Part shown: positions 1-8,237 of the stretch, piece after piece
Numbering within the stretch: position 1 is the stretch's first letter
Layout: each line of letters opens with the position of its first letter
Assembly: GCF_003991355.1 (NCBI RefSeq)
Contig: NZ_RCSU01000001.1
Span: 372,001 to 436,000, forward strand
Reading direction: 5' to 3'
DNA: 64,000 nucleotides
Origin: Pseudoflavitalea rhizosphaerae
GTDB lineage: Bacteria; Bacteroidota; Bacteroidia; Chitinophagales; Chitinophagaceae
Notes under the pieces: generated by a model
Told to the model about the DNA's origin: nothing
Databases searched by the model: none
What the model saw: only the letters and a program-made list of their open reading frames with translations
Position numbers and translations under genes: made by a program

Positions 1-240
1 CAGACCGATGAGGGTGGTCTTCATCTTCTCGATGAGTTGCGATGAACGGTCGCCGATCAGTTCAAATCCGAATGCTGAGAGTTTCTTTTCTATATCGTCC
101 ATCTGTTCCGGTGTAGCTTCATTCTGAAGTTCCACTTCGCCCAGTCTCATCACCATAACATTATGGCCGAGCTTTTCCAGTTCATTTTTCACCACCCATT
201 TACAGCGGTTACAAACCATATTCCTGATGTGCAGCAACAT
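1..240 (-). CDS. N-terminus of a copper-associated regulator with a CxxC metal-binding-like domain (partial)
   Basis: The gene starts with ATG at 240 and runs off the left edge, so only the first 80 residues are visible. They open MLLHIRNMVCNRCKWVV, with Cys10 and Cys13 in a CxxC pair, followed by an HMA-like alternation of strands and helices. This N-terminal region resembles the one found in front of an AraC-type helix-turn-helix domain in Bacteroidota regulators located beside copper ATPase genes; that match is from memory. The DNA-binding domain would lie outside the window. It starts 12 bases after the copA stop on the same strand, so it is probably the last gene of the copper operon. 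A plain metallochaperone is the alternative. Confidence 0.6.
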   Translation of the reverse strand, partial: MLLHIRNMVCNRCKWVVKNELEKLGHNVMVMRLGEVELQNEATPEQMDDIEKKLSAFGFELIGDRSSQLIEKMKTTLIGL

Positions 241-252
241 AATTAAATCAGT

Positions 253-2487
253 TTAGAATTTCTTCCATTTTAATCTGAGACTGTTCCCGATCACACTCAC
301 AGAACTGAGCGCCATGGCGGCTCCTGCAATCATCGGGTTGAGCAGGAAACCATTCACCGGGTACAGAACGCCTGCGGCAAGCGGTATACCGATCAGGTTA
401 TAGATAAAGGCCCAGAACAGGTTTTGTCGTATAGCCCTCACCGTGCTTCTGCTCAGCGCCAGCGCTTTTGGTATCTGTTGCAGGTCAGAAGAGATCAGGC
501 TCATGCCGGCAGTATCGATGGCAATATCCGATCCTTTCCCCATGGCGATGCTGATATCTGCCTGCGCCAGGGCCTGTGAATCGTTGATGCCATCTCCTAC
601 CATTGCTACGATCTTACCCCGGTCCTGCAATGATTTCACAAAGGCAGCTTTGTCTGCGGGCAATGCTTCGGCTTTGAAATCCTGAATACCTACCTGTTCA
701 GCCACGGCGGCAGCTGTTTGCTGGTTATCACCGGTGAACATGAACACATCGATCCCCATTTTCTTCAGCGCCTCCACAGCTTTGGCCGAGCCGGGTTTCA
801 CTTCGTCTGCAATAGCGATCACAGCCAGCACTTCATTATCCTGCGCAAAACAGATCACGGTTTTTGCAGCAGCAGCCCATTTGCCGGCAGCTTCCTGCAG
901 ACCAGCCGGGATATTCATCTTTTCTTCCAAAGCCATCTTATAGCTCCCTGCCTTATAGGTGATATTGCCAGACTTCACACAGATCCCTTTGCCGGTAATA
1001 CTTTCAAAAGAGCTCAATTGAACAGGAACAGCATTGCGCTCCTTCAGATATTGTACAACAGCTGTTGCCAGCGGATGTTCGGACTGTTGTTCTGCAGCCA
1101 GTAAAATGCCTTCCAGTTCGGGCTGCATATGTTTTGCAGAGGCTTTCCACAGCATATCCGTGACAACAGGTTTACCCGCTGTGATGGTGCCGGTTTTGTC
1201 CAGCACGATGGCATTCACCTTATGGCCGAGTTCCAGGCTTTCCGCATCGCGGATCAGGATGCCCTGTTCGGCTCCTTTGCCCACTCCTACCATGATGGCG
1301 GTTGGTGTTGCGAGCCCTAACGCACAGGGGCAAGCGATTACCAGAACAGTCACCATCGCCAGCAATCCATGTGTAACGGCATTCTCTCCGCCAGCAAGTA
1401 CCCAGACGAGGAAAGCGAGGATAGCGATGCCGATCACCACCGGTACAAAGATCCCGGCGATCTTGTCCACCAGCTTTTGTACAGGCGCTTTGGATCCCTG
1501 GGCCTCCTGCACCATTCGGATGATATTGGCCAGCATGGTTTCGCTGCCTACTTTATCGGCGCGGAAACGGAAGCTGCCTTTCTGGTTGATGGTGCCGGCA
1601 AAAACCGGAACACCTTTAGTCTTGTGTACTGCTACGGGCTCACCGGAGATCATGGATTCATCTACATAAGATTCTCCTTCTTCCACAACACCATCCACCG
1701 GGATCTTTTCACCAGAACGCACCAGGATGATATCACCGGGCTGTACCTGTGCCGCCAGCAATTCCACCGGTTCACCGTCTTTGATCACCCACACGGTTTT
1801 GGGCTGTAATCCGATCAGTTTTTTGATAGCTGCACTGGTATTGCTCTTGGCCCTTTGCTCCAGCAGCTTACCCACCATGATGAATACGATCACCACAGCG
1901 GCGGCCTCGAAGTATACGTGCGGGTGTAAACCGCGACTATGCCAGAAACCCGGGTTCAGCGTATTGAAAACGCTGAACAGGTAAGCGATACCGGTACTCA
2001 GCGCCACCAGCGTATCCATATTGGCTTTACGCATGCGCGCCTGTTTCCAGGCATTGATATAAAAAGAACTACCGAAAACGAACAGTACCGGTGTGGTCAA
2101 TACCCACATGATATAGTTCCCGTAAGGCATATCCATGAAGAACATACCTATAACGGCCACGGGTAAGGTAAGTAAGGCAGCCGCGATGGTTTTCCTTTGC
2201 AACTGCTTATATGCCGATGCCTGGAGCTCAGCCTGTTTCTCCGTGGCGTTTTCTTCATCGATGATCAGGTCGTATCCGATACTACGGATCACCTGCTGCA
2301 TGGCGCTGGTATTCGTCTTTGACGGATCGAACAGTACGCGCACTGATTGTGTGGCAAAATTCACTCCTGCTTCCTGGATGCCTTCCGTTGCGGCCAGCAT
2401 CGATTCTACGCTAACGGCGCAGGCGGCACAGCTCATGCCGGTTACAGGGATCGTTTTGCTGATAAGTGACTTGGTAGCGGTTTCCAT
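253..2487 (-). CDS. copA: Cu(I)-translocating P1B-type ATPase CopA
   Basis: This 744-residue inner-membrane pump uses ATP to expel Cu(I) from the cytoplasm. A single N-terminal HMA domain carries GMSCAAC (Cys20, Cys23). The core motifs are present in order: CPC in the sixth membrane segment (386-388), the phosphorylated Asp430 in DKTGT, the HP motif at 471-472, TGD at 585-587 and GDGIND at 631-636. Copper specificity (P1B-1) is supported by YN at 696-697 and the M...SS pattern around 725-729 in the last two membrane segments. Length is normal for a one-HMA CopA. It follows an outer-membrane-type gene by 84 bases and precedes the CxxC regulator, within a minus-strand copper operon. Silver export is also possible. 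Confidence 0.95.
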   Translation of the reverse strand: METATKSLISKTIPVTGMSCAACAVSVESMLAATEGIQEAGVNFATQSVRVLFDPSKTNTSAMQQVIRSIGYDLIIDEENATEKQAELQASAYKQLQRKTIAAALLTLPVAVIGMFFMDMPYGNYIMWVLTTPVLFVFGSSFYINAWKQARMRKANMDTLVALSTGIAYLFSVFNTLNPGFWHSRGLHPHVYFEAAAVVIVFIMVGKLLEQRAKSNTSAAIKKLIGLQPKTVWVIKDGEPVELLAAQVQPGDIILVRSGEKIPVDGVVEEGESYVDESMISGEPVAVHKTKGVPVFAGTINQKGSFRFRADKVGSETMLANIIRMVQEAQGSKAPVQKLVDKIAGIFVPVVIGIAILAFLVWVLAGGENAVTHGLLAMVTVLVIACPCALGLATPTAIMVGVGKGAEQGILIRDAESLELGHKVNAIVLDKTGTITAGKPVVTDMLWKASAKHMQPELEGILLAAEQQSEHPLATAVVQYLKERNAVPVQLSSFESITGKGICVKSGNITYKAGSYKMALEEKMNIPAGLQEAAGKWAAAAKTVICFAQDNEVLAVIAIADEVKPGSAKAVEALKKMGIDVFMFTGDNQQTAAAVAEQVGIQDFKAEALPADKAAFVKSLQDRGKIVAMVGDGINDSQALAQADISIAMGKGSDIAIDTAGMSLISSDLQQIPKALALSRSTVRAIRQNLFWAFIYNLIGIPLAAGVLYPVNGFLLNPMIAGAAMALSSVSVIGNSLRLKWKKF

Positions 2488-2571
2488 GATAATAAATTGA
2501 TGTTACAAAGTTATTACGGACCGCTACCAGGCCTGTTACACAATTACAGGAACTGTTTATAGAATTGTGTA

Positions 2572-3402
2572 CTAACGTTTCTTTTTCAGCGCATTAAGGA
2601 ACACGTATTCAAAGCTTAGCTGCAAACGGTTCTGCGCCATCCGGTTCATATCGCTGTTCAACTGTATGCGATATCCTGCATTCAGCTTGGCAGTACTGTT
2701 GAAGATGAACTGAATGGCCGGAGCGAAATCCACATAGAACTTCTTATTGTCAAGGGTCTGCTGTCCCAGTAACTCCGCGTACAGGTTCACGTTAGTCTGC
2801 TTATAACTGGTATAATGCCTGGGTAATAGCAGGTAACCTGCAGACAATGAATAATTGAATGCCTGTTCCGGGAATTTTTCCATCCCCACATGATGCAGTG
2901 GAGGCTGGCTTTGTATCACCTGCAGGTATGCCAGCGTGGAGGATACAGCCAGCTTGCCCCAGAGTTGCGTGAGGACCAGACCGCCCTGGATGCCGCTCTG
3001 GTCGCCATCCAGACTAAGCTCATCATACATCATATCGTTGCGGCTGTAGGATGCTTCGGCAAAGGCCGCCATGCGGAAATGTTTGTGCACATCATCGTTG
3101 GAGAGAAAGCGGTACTTGGTGTACAGTTTTGCACTTTCCCAGCGAAGATTATTGGAATACATATCAGACATGGTGGTGGAAGCACGCAACATCCACTCCT
3201 TGCTCAATCCCAGCATTAGTTCCGGTATATGCCTTTGCCCGATGCGATCGTTATGCGATGATTTCAGGAACTTCCCGGAATACTTCACACTCACCGATTT
3301 TGCAGGCACATTGGAAGCAGGCTCAGAAAACACATAAAGTTCCTGGGCTGTAAGCACATGACCCGTCATGAGCAATAATGCCCCTATAAAAAATTGCTTC
3401 AT
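2572..3402 (-). CDS. Outer-membrane beta-barrel-like protein of the copper operon
   Basis: The 276-residue product has a clear signal peptide (residues 1-19, ending LTAQ). The rest shows alternating hydrophobic/polar strands with many aromatic residues and a closing strand LQLSFEYVFLNALKK. It looks like an outer-membrane barrel or porin of the phenol-degradation/transporter type found in Bacteroidota metal loci. No catalytic motif was seen and I cannot name the family with certainty. It starts 9 bases after the upstream HMA gene stop and precedes copA, so it is very likely co-transcribed. A role in moving copper, or in sensing it at the outer membrane, is inference from context only. Confidence 0.7.
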   Translation of the reverse strand: MKQFFIGALLLMTGHVLTAQELYVFSEPASNVPAKSVSVKYSGKFLKSSHNDRIGQRHIPELMLGLSKEWMLRASTTMSDMYSNNLRWESAKLYTKYRFLSNDDVHKHFRMAAFAEASYSRNDMMYDELSLDGDQSGIQGGLVLTQLWGKLAVSSTLAYLQVIQSQPPLHHVGMEKFPEQAFNYSLSAGYLLLPRHYTSYKQTNVNLYAELLGQQTLDNKKFYVDFAPAIQFIFNSTAKLNAGYRIQLNSDMNRMAQNRLQLSFEYVFLNALKKKR

Positions 3403-3411
3403 TCGTTAGTC

Positions 3412-3957
3412 TTAGATGGTTACATGATAGATCCGGCTATTGGCGCTGATGCCGTCTTTGGTGCAGCAGGCAGCAGCCTTCCCGGTTTGAACACAACTCA
3501 TTTTTGTGGCAGCGCTGATCTTTTTGAAATCTTTGGAGTTCATAAAATCCTTGTCGGCCAGCACAATGGTTTGCGTACCATCCAGGGTCTGGGGTTTGAT
3601 ATTGAGGAAATGATAGTTCTTTCCGCTGATCTGAACATGCGTATCGTTTTCCACTTTTACATTGCTGAAGTTGCCGGTAACGGAAAGTTTGGCTACAGAG
3701 AAGCCAGCGTCTTCCACGGCATTTTTCAGTTGATCGAAATCGGCATTGCTTCCTTCTTTGAAATTGATGATGAAGCTGGATGTTTTGATGTCTACATCCA
3801 CATCTTTCACAAAGGGAAGTTGTTCCAGTGAAGTATTGATGGCTTTGGTACACATGGCACAGGTAAGTCCTGCTGCCTGAAGGGAAGCGCTCTTAAATTG
3901 AGCGATACCGGCAAAACTGAGCAGTGTGGCCACTGCCAGGAATAATATCTTTTTCAT
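3412..3957 (-). CDS. Periplasmic HMA-domain metal-binding protein
   Basis: This 181-residue protein has a signal peptide (MKKILFLAVATLLSFAGIAQ) followed by a heavy-metal-associated domain with GLTCAMC (Cys33, Cys36). It is therefore expected to bind Cu(I) outside the cytoplasm. The second half has no recognised domain but carries extra cysteines, including an AACC pair near residues 162-166. It probably passes or buffers copper in the periplasm. It lies 9 bases upstream of the barrel gene; a palindromic repeat (copy A) separates it from the next HMA gene upstream, although both are on the same strand. Confidence 0.8.
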   Translation of the reverse strand: MKKILFLAVATLLSFAGIAQFKSASLQAAGLTCAMCTKAINTSLEQLPFVKDVDVDIKTSSFIINFKEGSNADFDQLKNAVEDAGFSVAKLSVTGNFSNVKVENDTHVQISGKNYHFLNIKPQTLDGTQTIVLADKDFMNSKDFKKISAATKMSCVQTGKAAACCTKDGISANSRIYHVTI

Positions 3958-4001
3958 AAATGCTGTTTTAGTAAGATGATAAGAATGGTTGGGTTACAAC
4001 T

Positions 4002-4119
4002 CGGGGACCAGTCGCTCGCCTCCGGCGAGTGACTAATATTTTGTCGCCTCCGGCGACACAGTGCTCGCCAGAGGCGAGCAAATAGCCGTCACTCGCCAGA
4101 GGCGAGCGACTGGTCCCCG
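4002..4119. repeat. Palindromic four-box intergenic element, copy A
   Basis: Outer arms of 32 bases (4002-4033 and 4088-4119) are inverted copies with one mismatch. Four hairpin boxes lie within: CTCGCCTCCGGCGAG, TGTCGCCTCCGGCGACA, TGCTCGCCAGAGGCGAGCA and CTCGCCAGAGGCGAG. It begins 10 bases after the stop of the 4130-4567 gene and sits between two genes of the same operon. Boxes 2 and 3 differ from the majority copies, but both sides of each stem have changed together so that pairing is kept. Confidence 0.9.
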
Positions 4120-4129
4120 GCTACATGTA

Positions 4130-4567
4130 TCAGTGCTTGTGAGCGGGATGCGGTTTTTTGTCGCCGTCCTTGCAACAAGCCTTATCACTTCCTTCGCAGC
4201 AGCTTTTCGCTTCTTCCTTTACGTTAGTGGTTTCTTTGCGATCGTATTTGCAGCAGCCATGAAGTTTATCATAAGCTTCATTGCTGGCAGTAAGATCCTG
4301 TGTATCGTATCCTGAAGCGGCAATGGATTGCTGGATCTTTTTGCCATTGGTGGATTTTGCATTGTATGTTACGGTGAGCACTTTGGAATCGGTATTCCAG
4401 TCGGCGGTCTTTGCGCCGGCAGTGATAGCTGATTTTTCGATCACTTTTTTGCACATGCCGCAATTACCCCAAACTTTGATGGTATCTTTTTTCAAAGCGG
4501 ATTGCGCGTTAACGGTAAATGCTGCGAATAAAATAAAAACTGACAGAAAGATAGATTGTGCTTTCAT
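4130..4567 (-). CDS. Periplasmic HMA-type metallochaperone with Cys/His-rich tail
   Basis: The 145-residue product has a signal peptide ending near residue 22 (VNAQS). An HMA-like domain follows with the metal site NCGMC (Cys36, Cys39) after a KVWG strand. The C-terminal third is unusual: it is charged and holds paired cysteines (GCC, SCC, ACC) and ends in a His-rich tail (HPAHKH). Such a tail could hold several extra copper ions. It probably acts as a periplasmic copper buffer or carrier. It lies 70 bases downstream of the HYC_CC_PP gene on the same strand, and palindromic element A follows its stop. Confidence 0.8.
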   Translation of the reverse strand: MKAQSIFLSVFILFAAFTVNAQSALKKDTIKVWGNCGMCKKVIEKSAITAGAKTADWNTDSKVLTVTYNAKSTNGKKIQQSIAASGYDTQDLTASNEAYDKLHGCCKYDRKETTNVKEEAKSCCEGSDKACCKDGDKKPHPAHKH

Positions 4568-4637
4568 AAAAAATAAAATAGAAAATGATAAAAGTTGTTT
4601 TCAAACAAAGAATAGATATGTCAGACTACAACCTGTA

Positions 4638-5024
4638 TCAGATCAGGAAAACACAATGATGGAGATAAAGCGAATTGGAATATCGATCCGGCGGATCGTC
4701 GTAAGTAAATGCAGCGGTAACAGTTTTTGCAGGAGCGGGATCGATCCAGACGATCTCATCCGGGATGATGCTCACCGGCATTTGGAATGAAGGAAGATCT
4801 GCGGGGATGGCCTGGTGCTCATCGTCCACTTTCACCAGGTTGTATTCGGTATGACAACAACCTTCTTTTTCACCTGTCATGCCGCATTTGCCACAGACAT
4901 CGTGATCATCAAAGCCGTATTCCACACTGGCGATATGCCCCATGCAGTAATGCACGTTCACGATCACACCGGAGGTGAGCGTAATGTACAGAATGGCTAA
5001 TATGGCTACGAATGCCTTTTTCAT
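4638..5024 (-). CDS. HYC_CC_PP family copper-associated protein
   Basis: This 128-residue Bacteroidota protein has the three signatures of the HYC_CC_PP family in order: HYC near residue 25, CC in GCCHTEYN near residue 57, and PP in YDDPPDRY near the C-terminus. It begins with a hydrophobic signal/anchor segment. The family is linked to copper resistance loci; its biochemical role is not established. I use ATG 5024 (MKKAFVAIL). An in-frame TTG at 5033 lies next to the -7 box of a good promoter, so it is unlikely to be used. It is the first gene of the copper operon. Confidence 0.85.
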   Translation of the reverse strand: MKKAFVAILAILYITLTSGVIVNVHYCMGHIASVEYGFDDHDVCGKCGMTGEKEGCCHTEYNLVKVDDEHQAIPADLPSFQMPVSIIPDEIVWIDPAPAKTVTAAFTYDDPPDRYSNSLYLHHCVFLI

Positions 5025-5030
5025 TCCAAA

Positions 5031-5061
5031 CAAAAATAGGGGGTATTTTCCTATTCTGAAA
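5031..5061 (-). promoter_or_regulatory. Promoter of the copper operon (Bacteroidota type)
   Basis: On the minus strand the sequence reads TTTC (5058-5061), a 19-base spacer, then TATTTTTG (5031-5038). This matches the Bacteroidota consensus TTTG-N19-TAnnTTTG at 11 of 12 positions. The -7 box ends only six bases before ATG 5024, so the transcript would have almost no leader. Confidence 0.55.
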
Positions 5062-5097
5062 GTCTCAAATTCAAATGGCTGATTTTTAACAGCTTGT

Positions 5098-7182
5098 TTA
5101 ATTCACGAATGTCCAGAAGATCCCCACCCTGAACTGCATGCCGGGATATGGATAATTGAGTGTTGGAATATTGTTATTGGTAAAACTTCCGGTGGAAGGA
5201 TCGAGTGCATTGAGGTTTTCCACGCGCACATAAGCGGTGAAAGTCTTGATCCGGAAATGCAGGTAAGCGCCAATGTCCGGCATTTCGAGTTTCACTTTTG
5301 CACTATCCTGGAATGTATATTGCCCTTTGATGGGAGAATACCTGTCTGCATAATACGGAGTGAAATAACGGACTTCGAGGCCAACGCTCATTTCGAGATT
5401 CTTGAAACCGAGATTACCATCGTATCCGATCTGGTTGCGGGTGGTGAAGAGTGGCATGTTAACAGGACCATCGCCTGCGCGCTGCTGGAATACCGCCCAG
5501 GTCCTCCAGTTCCATCGTTTACCCAAACTGAATTGTTTCTGTGCCGTTACCTGCAAAATATTGAAGGGATTGCTTTCCTGATCTGCCACATGCATATTCC
5601 TGAAATAGGCAAGGTTGGAGATCAGGTAATAGTTTCCGCTCAATTTCATTTTGAAACCGGGCACATCTATGTTGGCGAATATATTGGTGATATTTTCCTT
5701 GCTGAGTGTCTGAGCCGGATCGAACCAGAATCCGCTGTAGGGATCGAAAACAAAAGAAGGTGTGCGGTTGGTATTCTGGAATCCGACCTGCAGGTAACCG
5801 ATCTTTTTACTGAGCAGACGTTGCAGGCTCAGGTAAGCAGTGTAGTCGCCGGAGTTCATTCCATTCACATAGAAATTACCGAAAGCTTCGATATCCCATT
5901 TCTGATTTTTTGTTTTGTTACGGTATTCTCCATGCAGGAAGATATTATTGTCTTTGATCCTTGCTTTTGGAAAGTCCCGGTACTGCGAGCTGAATTCAAG
6001 GTTTTGATAAGTGGCACCTACCTTGATGAATTGCTGCGGGTTCTTTGCATCGGGGAACTGGTAGATGGAGAAATCATTGCTGAGCACTTTCCAGAAATCC
6101 TGTGCAAAGAAAGGGCCCCTGCTGCCTCCGATATTGATATCGTAGTTGCTCTTGTAAAAAGCACTGTCGCCATCAGCATCCCTGAAGCGGTATTTGTAAG
6201 TATTGTAGCTGATGTTATGTTCCAGGCGCAGCCTGGGATAGAACAATTGTATAACGTTGGAGTCAGTAACGATGGAATCTTTTTGCCCGAGATCATACTG
6301 CTGCCGCATCATGTAGGCGCCGGTAGTATAAAAAGAACCTGTTTGTATAGACGAAGTAAAGAAGTTCCTGCTGCCCGGCTGGTCTACTCCCAGGAAAGTG
6401 GGAATGGAAGATCTTTCGTTGTAGGTGGCGGTATCGAGCATCTTCGTATTGATACCACCGTTCTCCCCTGCCTGCAATTTATTACCTACCACCACTACGA
6501 AATTCTGGTAACGCTTGTTCTTGCTCTGGTACCAGCTATGGAACCTGTAATTGTTGTGGTTGGTGCTCTGGTTCTGGAAGGTGCCGGGTGAATTGATGAG
6601 CCTGTATTGAAAGCCTGCATTCCAGTTGGGGCGCAGGTTCTGAGTATGAGTAAGATTGATATATTGCTCTGCCCTGCTGCCGAGAACATAGGCTACTTCA
6701 GAAAAGGGCCTGGTGGTGGTATAGAATTTTGTTTCATCCACATTCCAGAGATAGAGATCGAGGTTATGGAAACCGGGATCCAGGCCGGGTTTCATGATGG
6801 GAGAATAGATGAGGTTCCTGGCAGGCGTTCCAAGGTTGCCGAGGTTGATATAGTTCCAGGGCTGTGGAAACCTGGCGCCAAAATCGGTGAGTGATGAATC
6901 GAAACTGCGCAGCCTGCTGGAATCGAGGTAACGGAAACGGATGGTGATGGAATCTTCCAAACCTGTTCGGTGTGCGAGAGAATCTGCAGTTCCGCCGCCG
7001 CCGCCAATGCCGCGCATACCCTGCAGCCTGCGGAACGGGTCCTGCGCAGTGGCATTATTCATGATACCTGTCAGCAAGAAAATGGCTGCTATGAATAAAT
7101 ATCTCTTTGTCAAAATGATTGCCGGATTACCGGCCGGAAAATTAGTGATTAAAATTTGTTGGTATTGAACCTTCGCTCTCAT
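5098..7182 (-). CDS. Putative porin (Porin_10-like outer-membrane protein)
   Basis: The product is about 690 residues. After a signal peptide ending NATAQ comes a Gly-rich stretch, then a long beta-barrel-like region with repeated aromatic-ended strands and a final strand MQFRVGIFWTFVN. The motif set (SITIRFRYLDS, FPQPWNYINLGNLG, KPGLDPGFH) is that of the large putative porins of Bacteroidota (Porin_10 family, from memory). It probably forms a diffusion channel in the outer membrane. ATG 7182 leaves a long n-region before the hydrophobic core; an in-frame TTG at 7113 (then TKRYLFIAA) gives a neater signal peptide. Element B lies upstream. Confidence 0.75.
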   Translation of the reverse strand: MRAKVQYQQILITNFPAGNPAIILTKRYLFIAAIFLLTGIMNNATAQDPFRRLQGMRGIGGGGGTADSLAHRTGLEDSITIRFRYLDSSRLRSFDSSLTDFGARFPQPWNYINLGNLGTPARNLIYSPIMKPGLDPGFHNLDLYLWNVDETKFYTTTRPFSEVAYVLGSRAEQYINLTHTQNLRPNWNAGFQYRLINSPGTFQNQSTNHNNYRFHSWYQSKNKRYQNFVVVVGNKLQAGENGGINTKMLDTATYNERSSIPTFLGVDQPGSRNFFTSSIQTGSFYTTGAYMMRQQYDLGQKDSIVTDSNVIQLFYPRLRLEHNISYNTYKYRFRDADGDSAFYKSNYDINIGGSRGPFFAQDFWKVLSNDFSIYQFPDAKNPQQFIKVGATYQNLEFSSQYRDFPKARIKDNNIFLHGEYRNKTKNQKWDIEAFGNFYVNGMNSGDYTAYLSLQRLLSKKIGYLQVGFQNTNRTPSFVFDPYSGFWFDPAQTLSKENITNIFANIDVPGFKMKLSGNYYLISNLAYFRNMHVADQESNPFNILQVTAQKQFSLGKRWNWRTWAVFQQRAGDGPVNMPLFTTRNQIGYDGNLGFKNLEMSVGLEVRYFTPYYADRYSPIKGQYTFQDSAKVKLEMPDIGAYLHFRIKTFTAYVRVENLNALDPSTGSFTNNNIPTLNYPYPGMQFRVGIFWTFVN

Positions 7183-7221
7183 CTTTTGCCAATTAACAGA
7201 AAGTTTGCGCTTTATCTCGCT

Positions 7222-7338
7222 GTGGCCACTCGCTCGCCTCTGGCGAGTGAGTTTTGTTTAGTCGCCTCTGGCGACGCTGTGTTCGCCTCCGGCGAACACA
7301 TAGAAGTCACTCGCGGGGACGCGAGCGACTGCCGGCAC
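7222..7338. repeat. Palindromic four-box intergenic element, copy B (divergent)
   Basis: Four boxes are visible: CTCGCCTCTGGCGAG, GTCGCCTCTGGCGAC, GTTCGCCTCCGGCGAAC and a changed fourth box CTCGCGGGGACGCGAG. The fourth stem has exchanged C for G on one side and G for C on the other, so it still pairs. The outer tag GTGGCC/GGCAC is only weakly symmetric. It lies directly after the stop of the purine nucleoside phosphorylase gene and upstream of the porin gene, between tandem genes. Confidence 0.85.
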
Positions 7339-7339
7339 G

Positions 7340-8161
7340 CTACAACTTTTCAATCAGCTTTGTAAAGAGCGTTGTCAGCTTCGGCTCTGCTTCGGCAGCG
7401 GCCTGCAAAACTTCTTCATGGGTGATCACATTATCTTCTTCTCTAATACCCAGGTCTGTAATGATGCTCACGGCAGCCACTTTCATACCCATATGGTTAG
7501 CCGTAATTACTTCCTGCACGGTGCTCATGCCAACTGCATCGCCGCCGAGACGGTGGATGAGGAGGTATTCAGCGCGGGTTTCGAAAGTTGGGCCTGTTAC
7601 ACCGAAATAAACCCCCTGTTGCAGTTTAATGTCGCTTGTGGCAGCAATCTCTTTCATTGATTTAATGAGCCTTTTATCATATGGCTCGCTCATATCAGGG
7701 AAGCGTGGCCCCAGCTGGCTTTCGTTCTTACCGATCAGGGGATTCACCACTGCAAAACTGATATGGTCAGTGATCACCATCAGGTCGCCCACCGCAAACC
7801 CCGGGTTCACACCGCCGGCCGCATTGGAAACGAGCAGGGTTTCCACCCCAAGGAATTTCATCAATCGTACCGGGAATACCACCTGTTCTGCGGAGTACCC
7901 TTCATAAAAATGGAAACGGCCTGCCATAGCCACTACTCTTTTGCCGGCCACGGTTCCGAAAATGAGACGCCCTTGGTGGCCTTCCACAGTTGAAACGGGA
8001 AAATTCGGGATCTCACCGTAGGGGACATCCAGTTCAGACCGGATATGGGTGGCAAAATTGCCCAAACCGCTGCCCAGTATGATTCCGATGGCAGGAACGT
8101 GAGGGTACACATTACGCAGAAATGCGGTTGTTTCTTCCAGTTGCCGGATGATGTTACTCAT
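7340..8161 (-). CDS. Purine-nucleoside phosphorylase (trimeric PNP/MTAP family)
   Basis: This 273-residue cytoplasmic enzyme splits purine nucleosides with phosphate into base and ribose 1-phosphate, for purine salvage. Family motifs are present: GSGLG (30-34, phosphate loop), GRFHFYEGY (81-89), VSNAAGG (111-117), GPTFETRAE (190-198) and GMSTVQE (211-217). Length is typical of the trimeric class. I choose ATG 8161; an in-frame GTG at 8182 lies upstream of a TATATTTG promoter box and would add seven residues with no family support. It stands alone, divergent from sucC. Confidence 0.92.
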   Translation of the reverse strand: MSNIIRQLEETTAFLRNVYPHVPAIGIILGSGLGNFATHIRSELDVPYGEIPNFPVSTVEGHQGRLIFGTVAGKRVVAMAGRFHFYEGYSAEQVVFPVRLMKFLGVETLLVSNAAGGVNPGFAVGDLMVITDHISFAVVNPLIGKNESQLGPRFPDMSEPYDKRLIKSMKEIAATSDIKLQQGVYFGVTGPTFETRAEYLLIHRLGGDAVGMSTVQEVITANHMGMKVAAVSIITDLGIREEDNVITHEEVLQAAAEAEPKLTTLFTKLIEKL

Positions 8162-8168
8162 AGATGCG

Positions 8169-8176
8169 CAAATATA
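8169..8176 (-). promoter_or_regulatory. Likely -7 box of the PNP gene
   Basis: TATATTTG on the minus strand is an exact TAnnTTTG match. It ends seven bases before ATG 8161, which implies a very short or absent leader. No good TTTG was found 19-21 bases upstream, so support is partial. Confidence 0.35.
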
Positions 8177-8237
8177 GCTCACTATTCCTCTCGCAACTAT
8201 TGTTCGTTTTTCCTATTTTCGCCAAAAATTTCCCCGC

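Noticed and set aside
5257-6591. Long open frame (about 440 codons) on the plus strand opposite the porin gene
   Set aside because: It lies wholly antisense to a well-supported porin with a signal peptide and barrel pattern. The translation has no recognisable domain. Many other antisense frames of this kind occur and reflect codon bias.
7340-8182. GTG start at 8182 for the purine nucleoside phosphorylase
   Set aside because: The extra seven residues overlap the promoter box TATATTTG (8169-8176), and the family starts at the downstream ATG.
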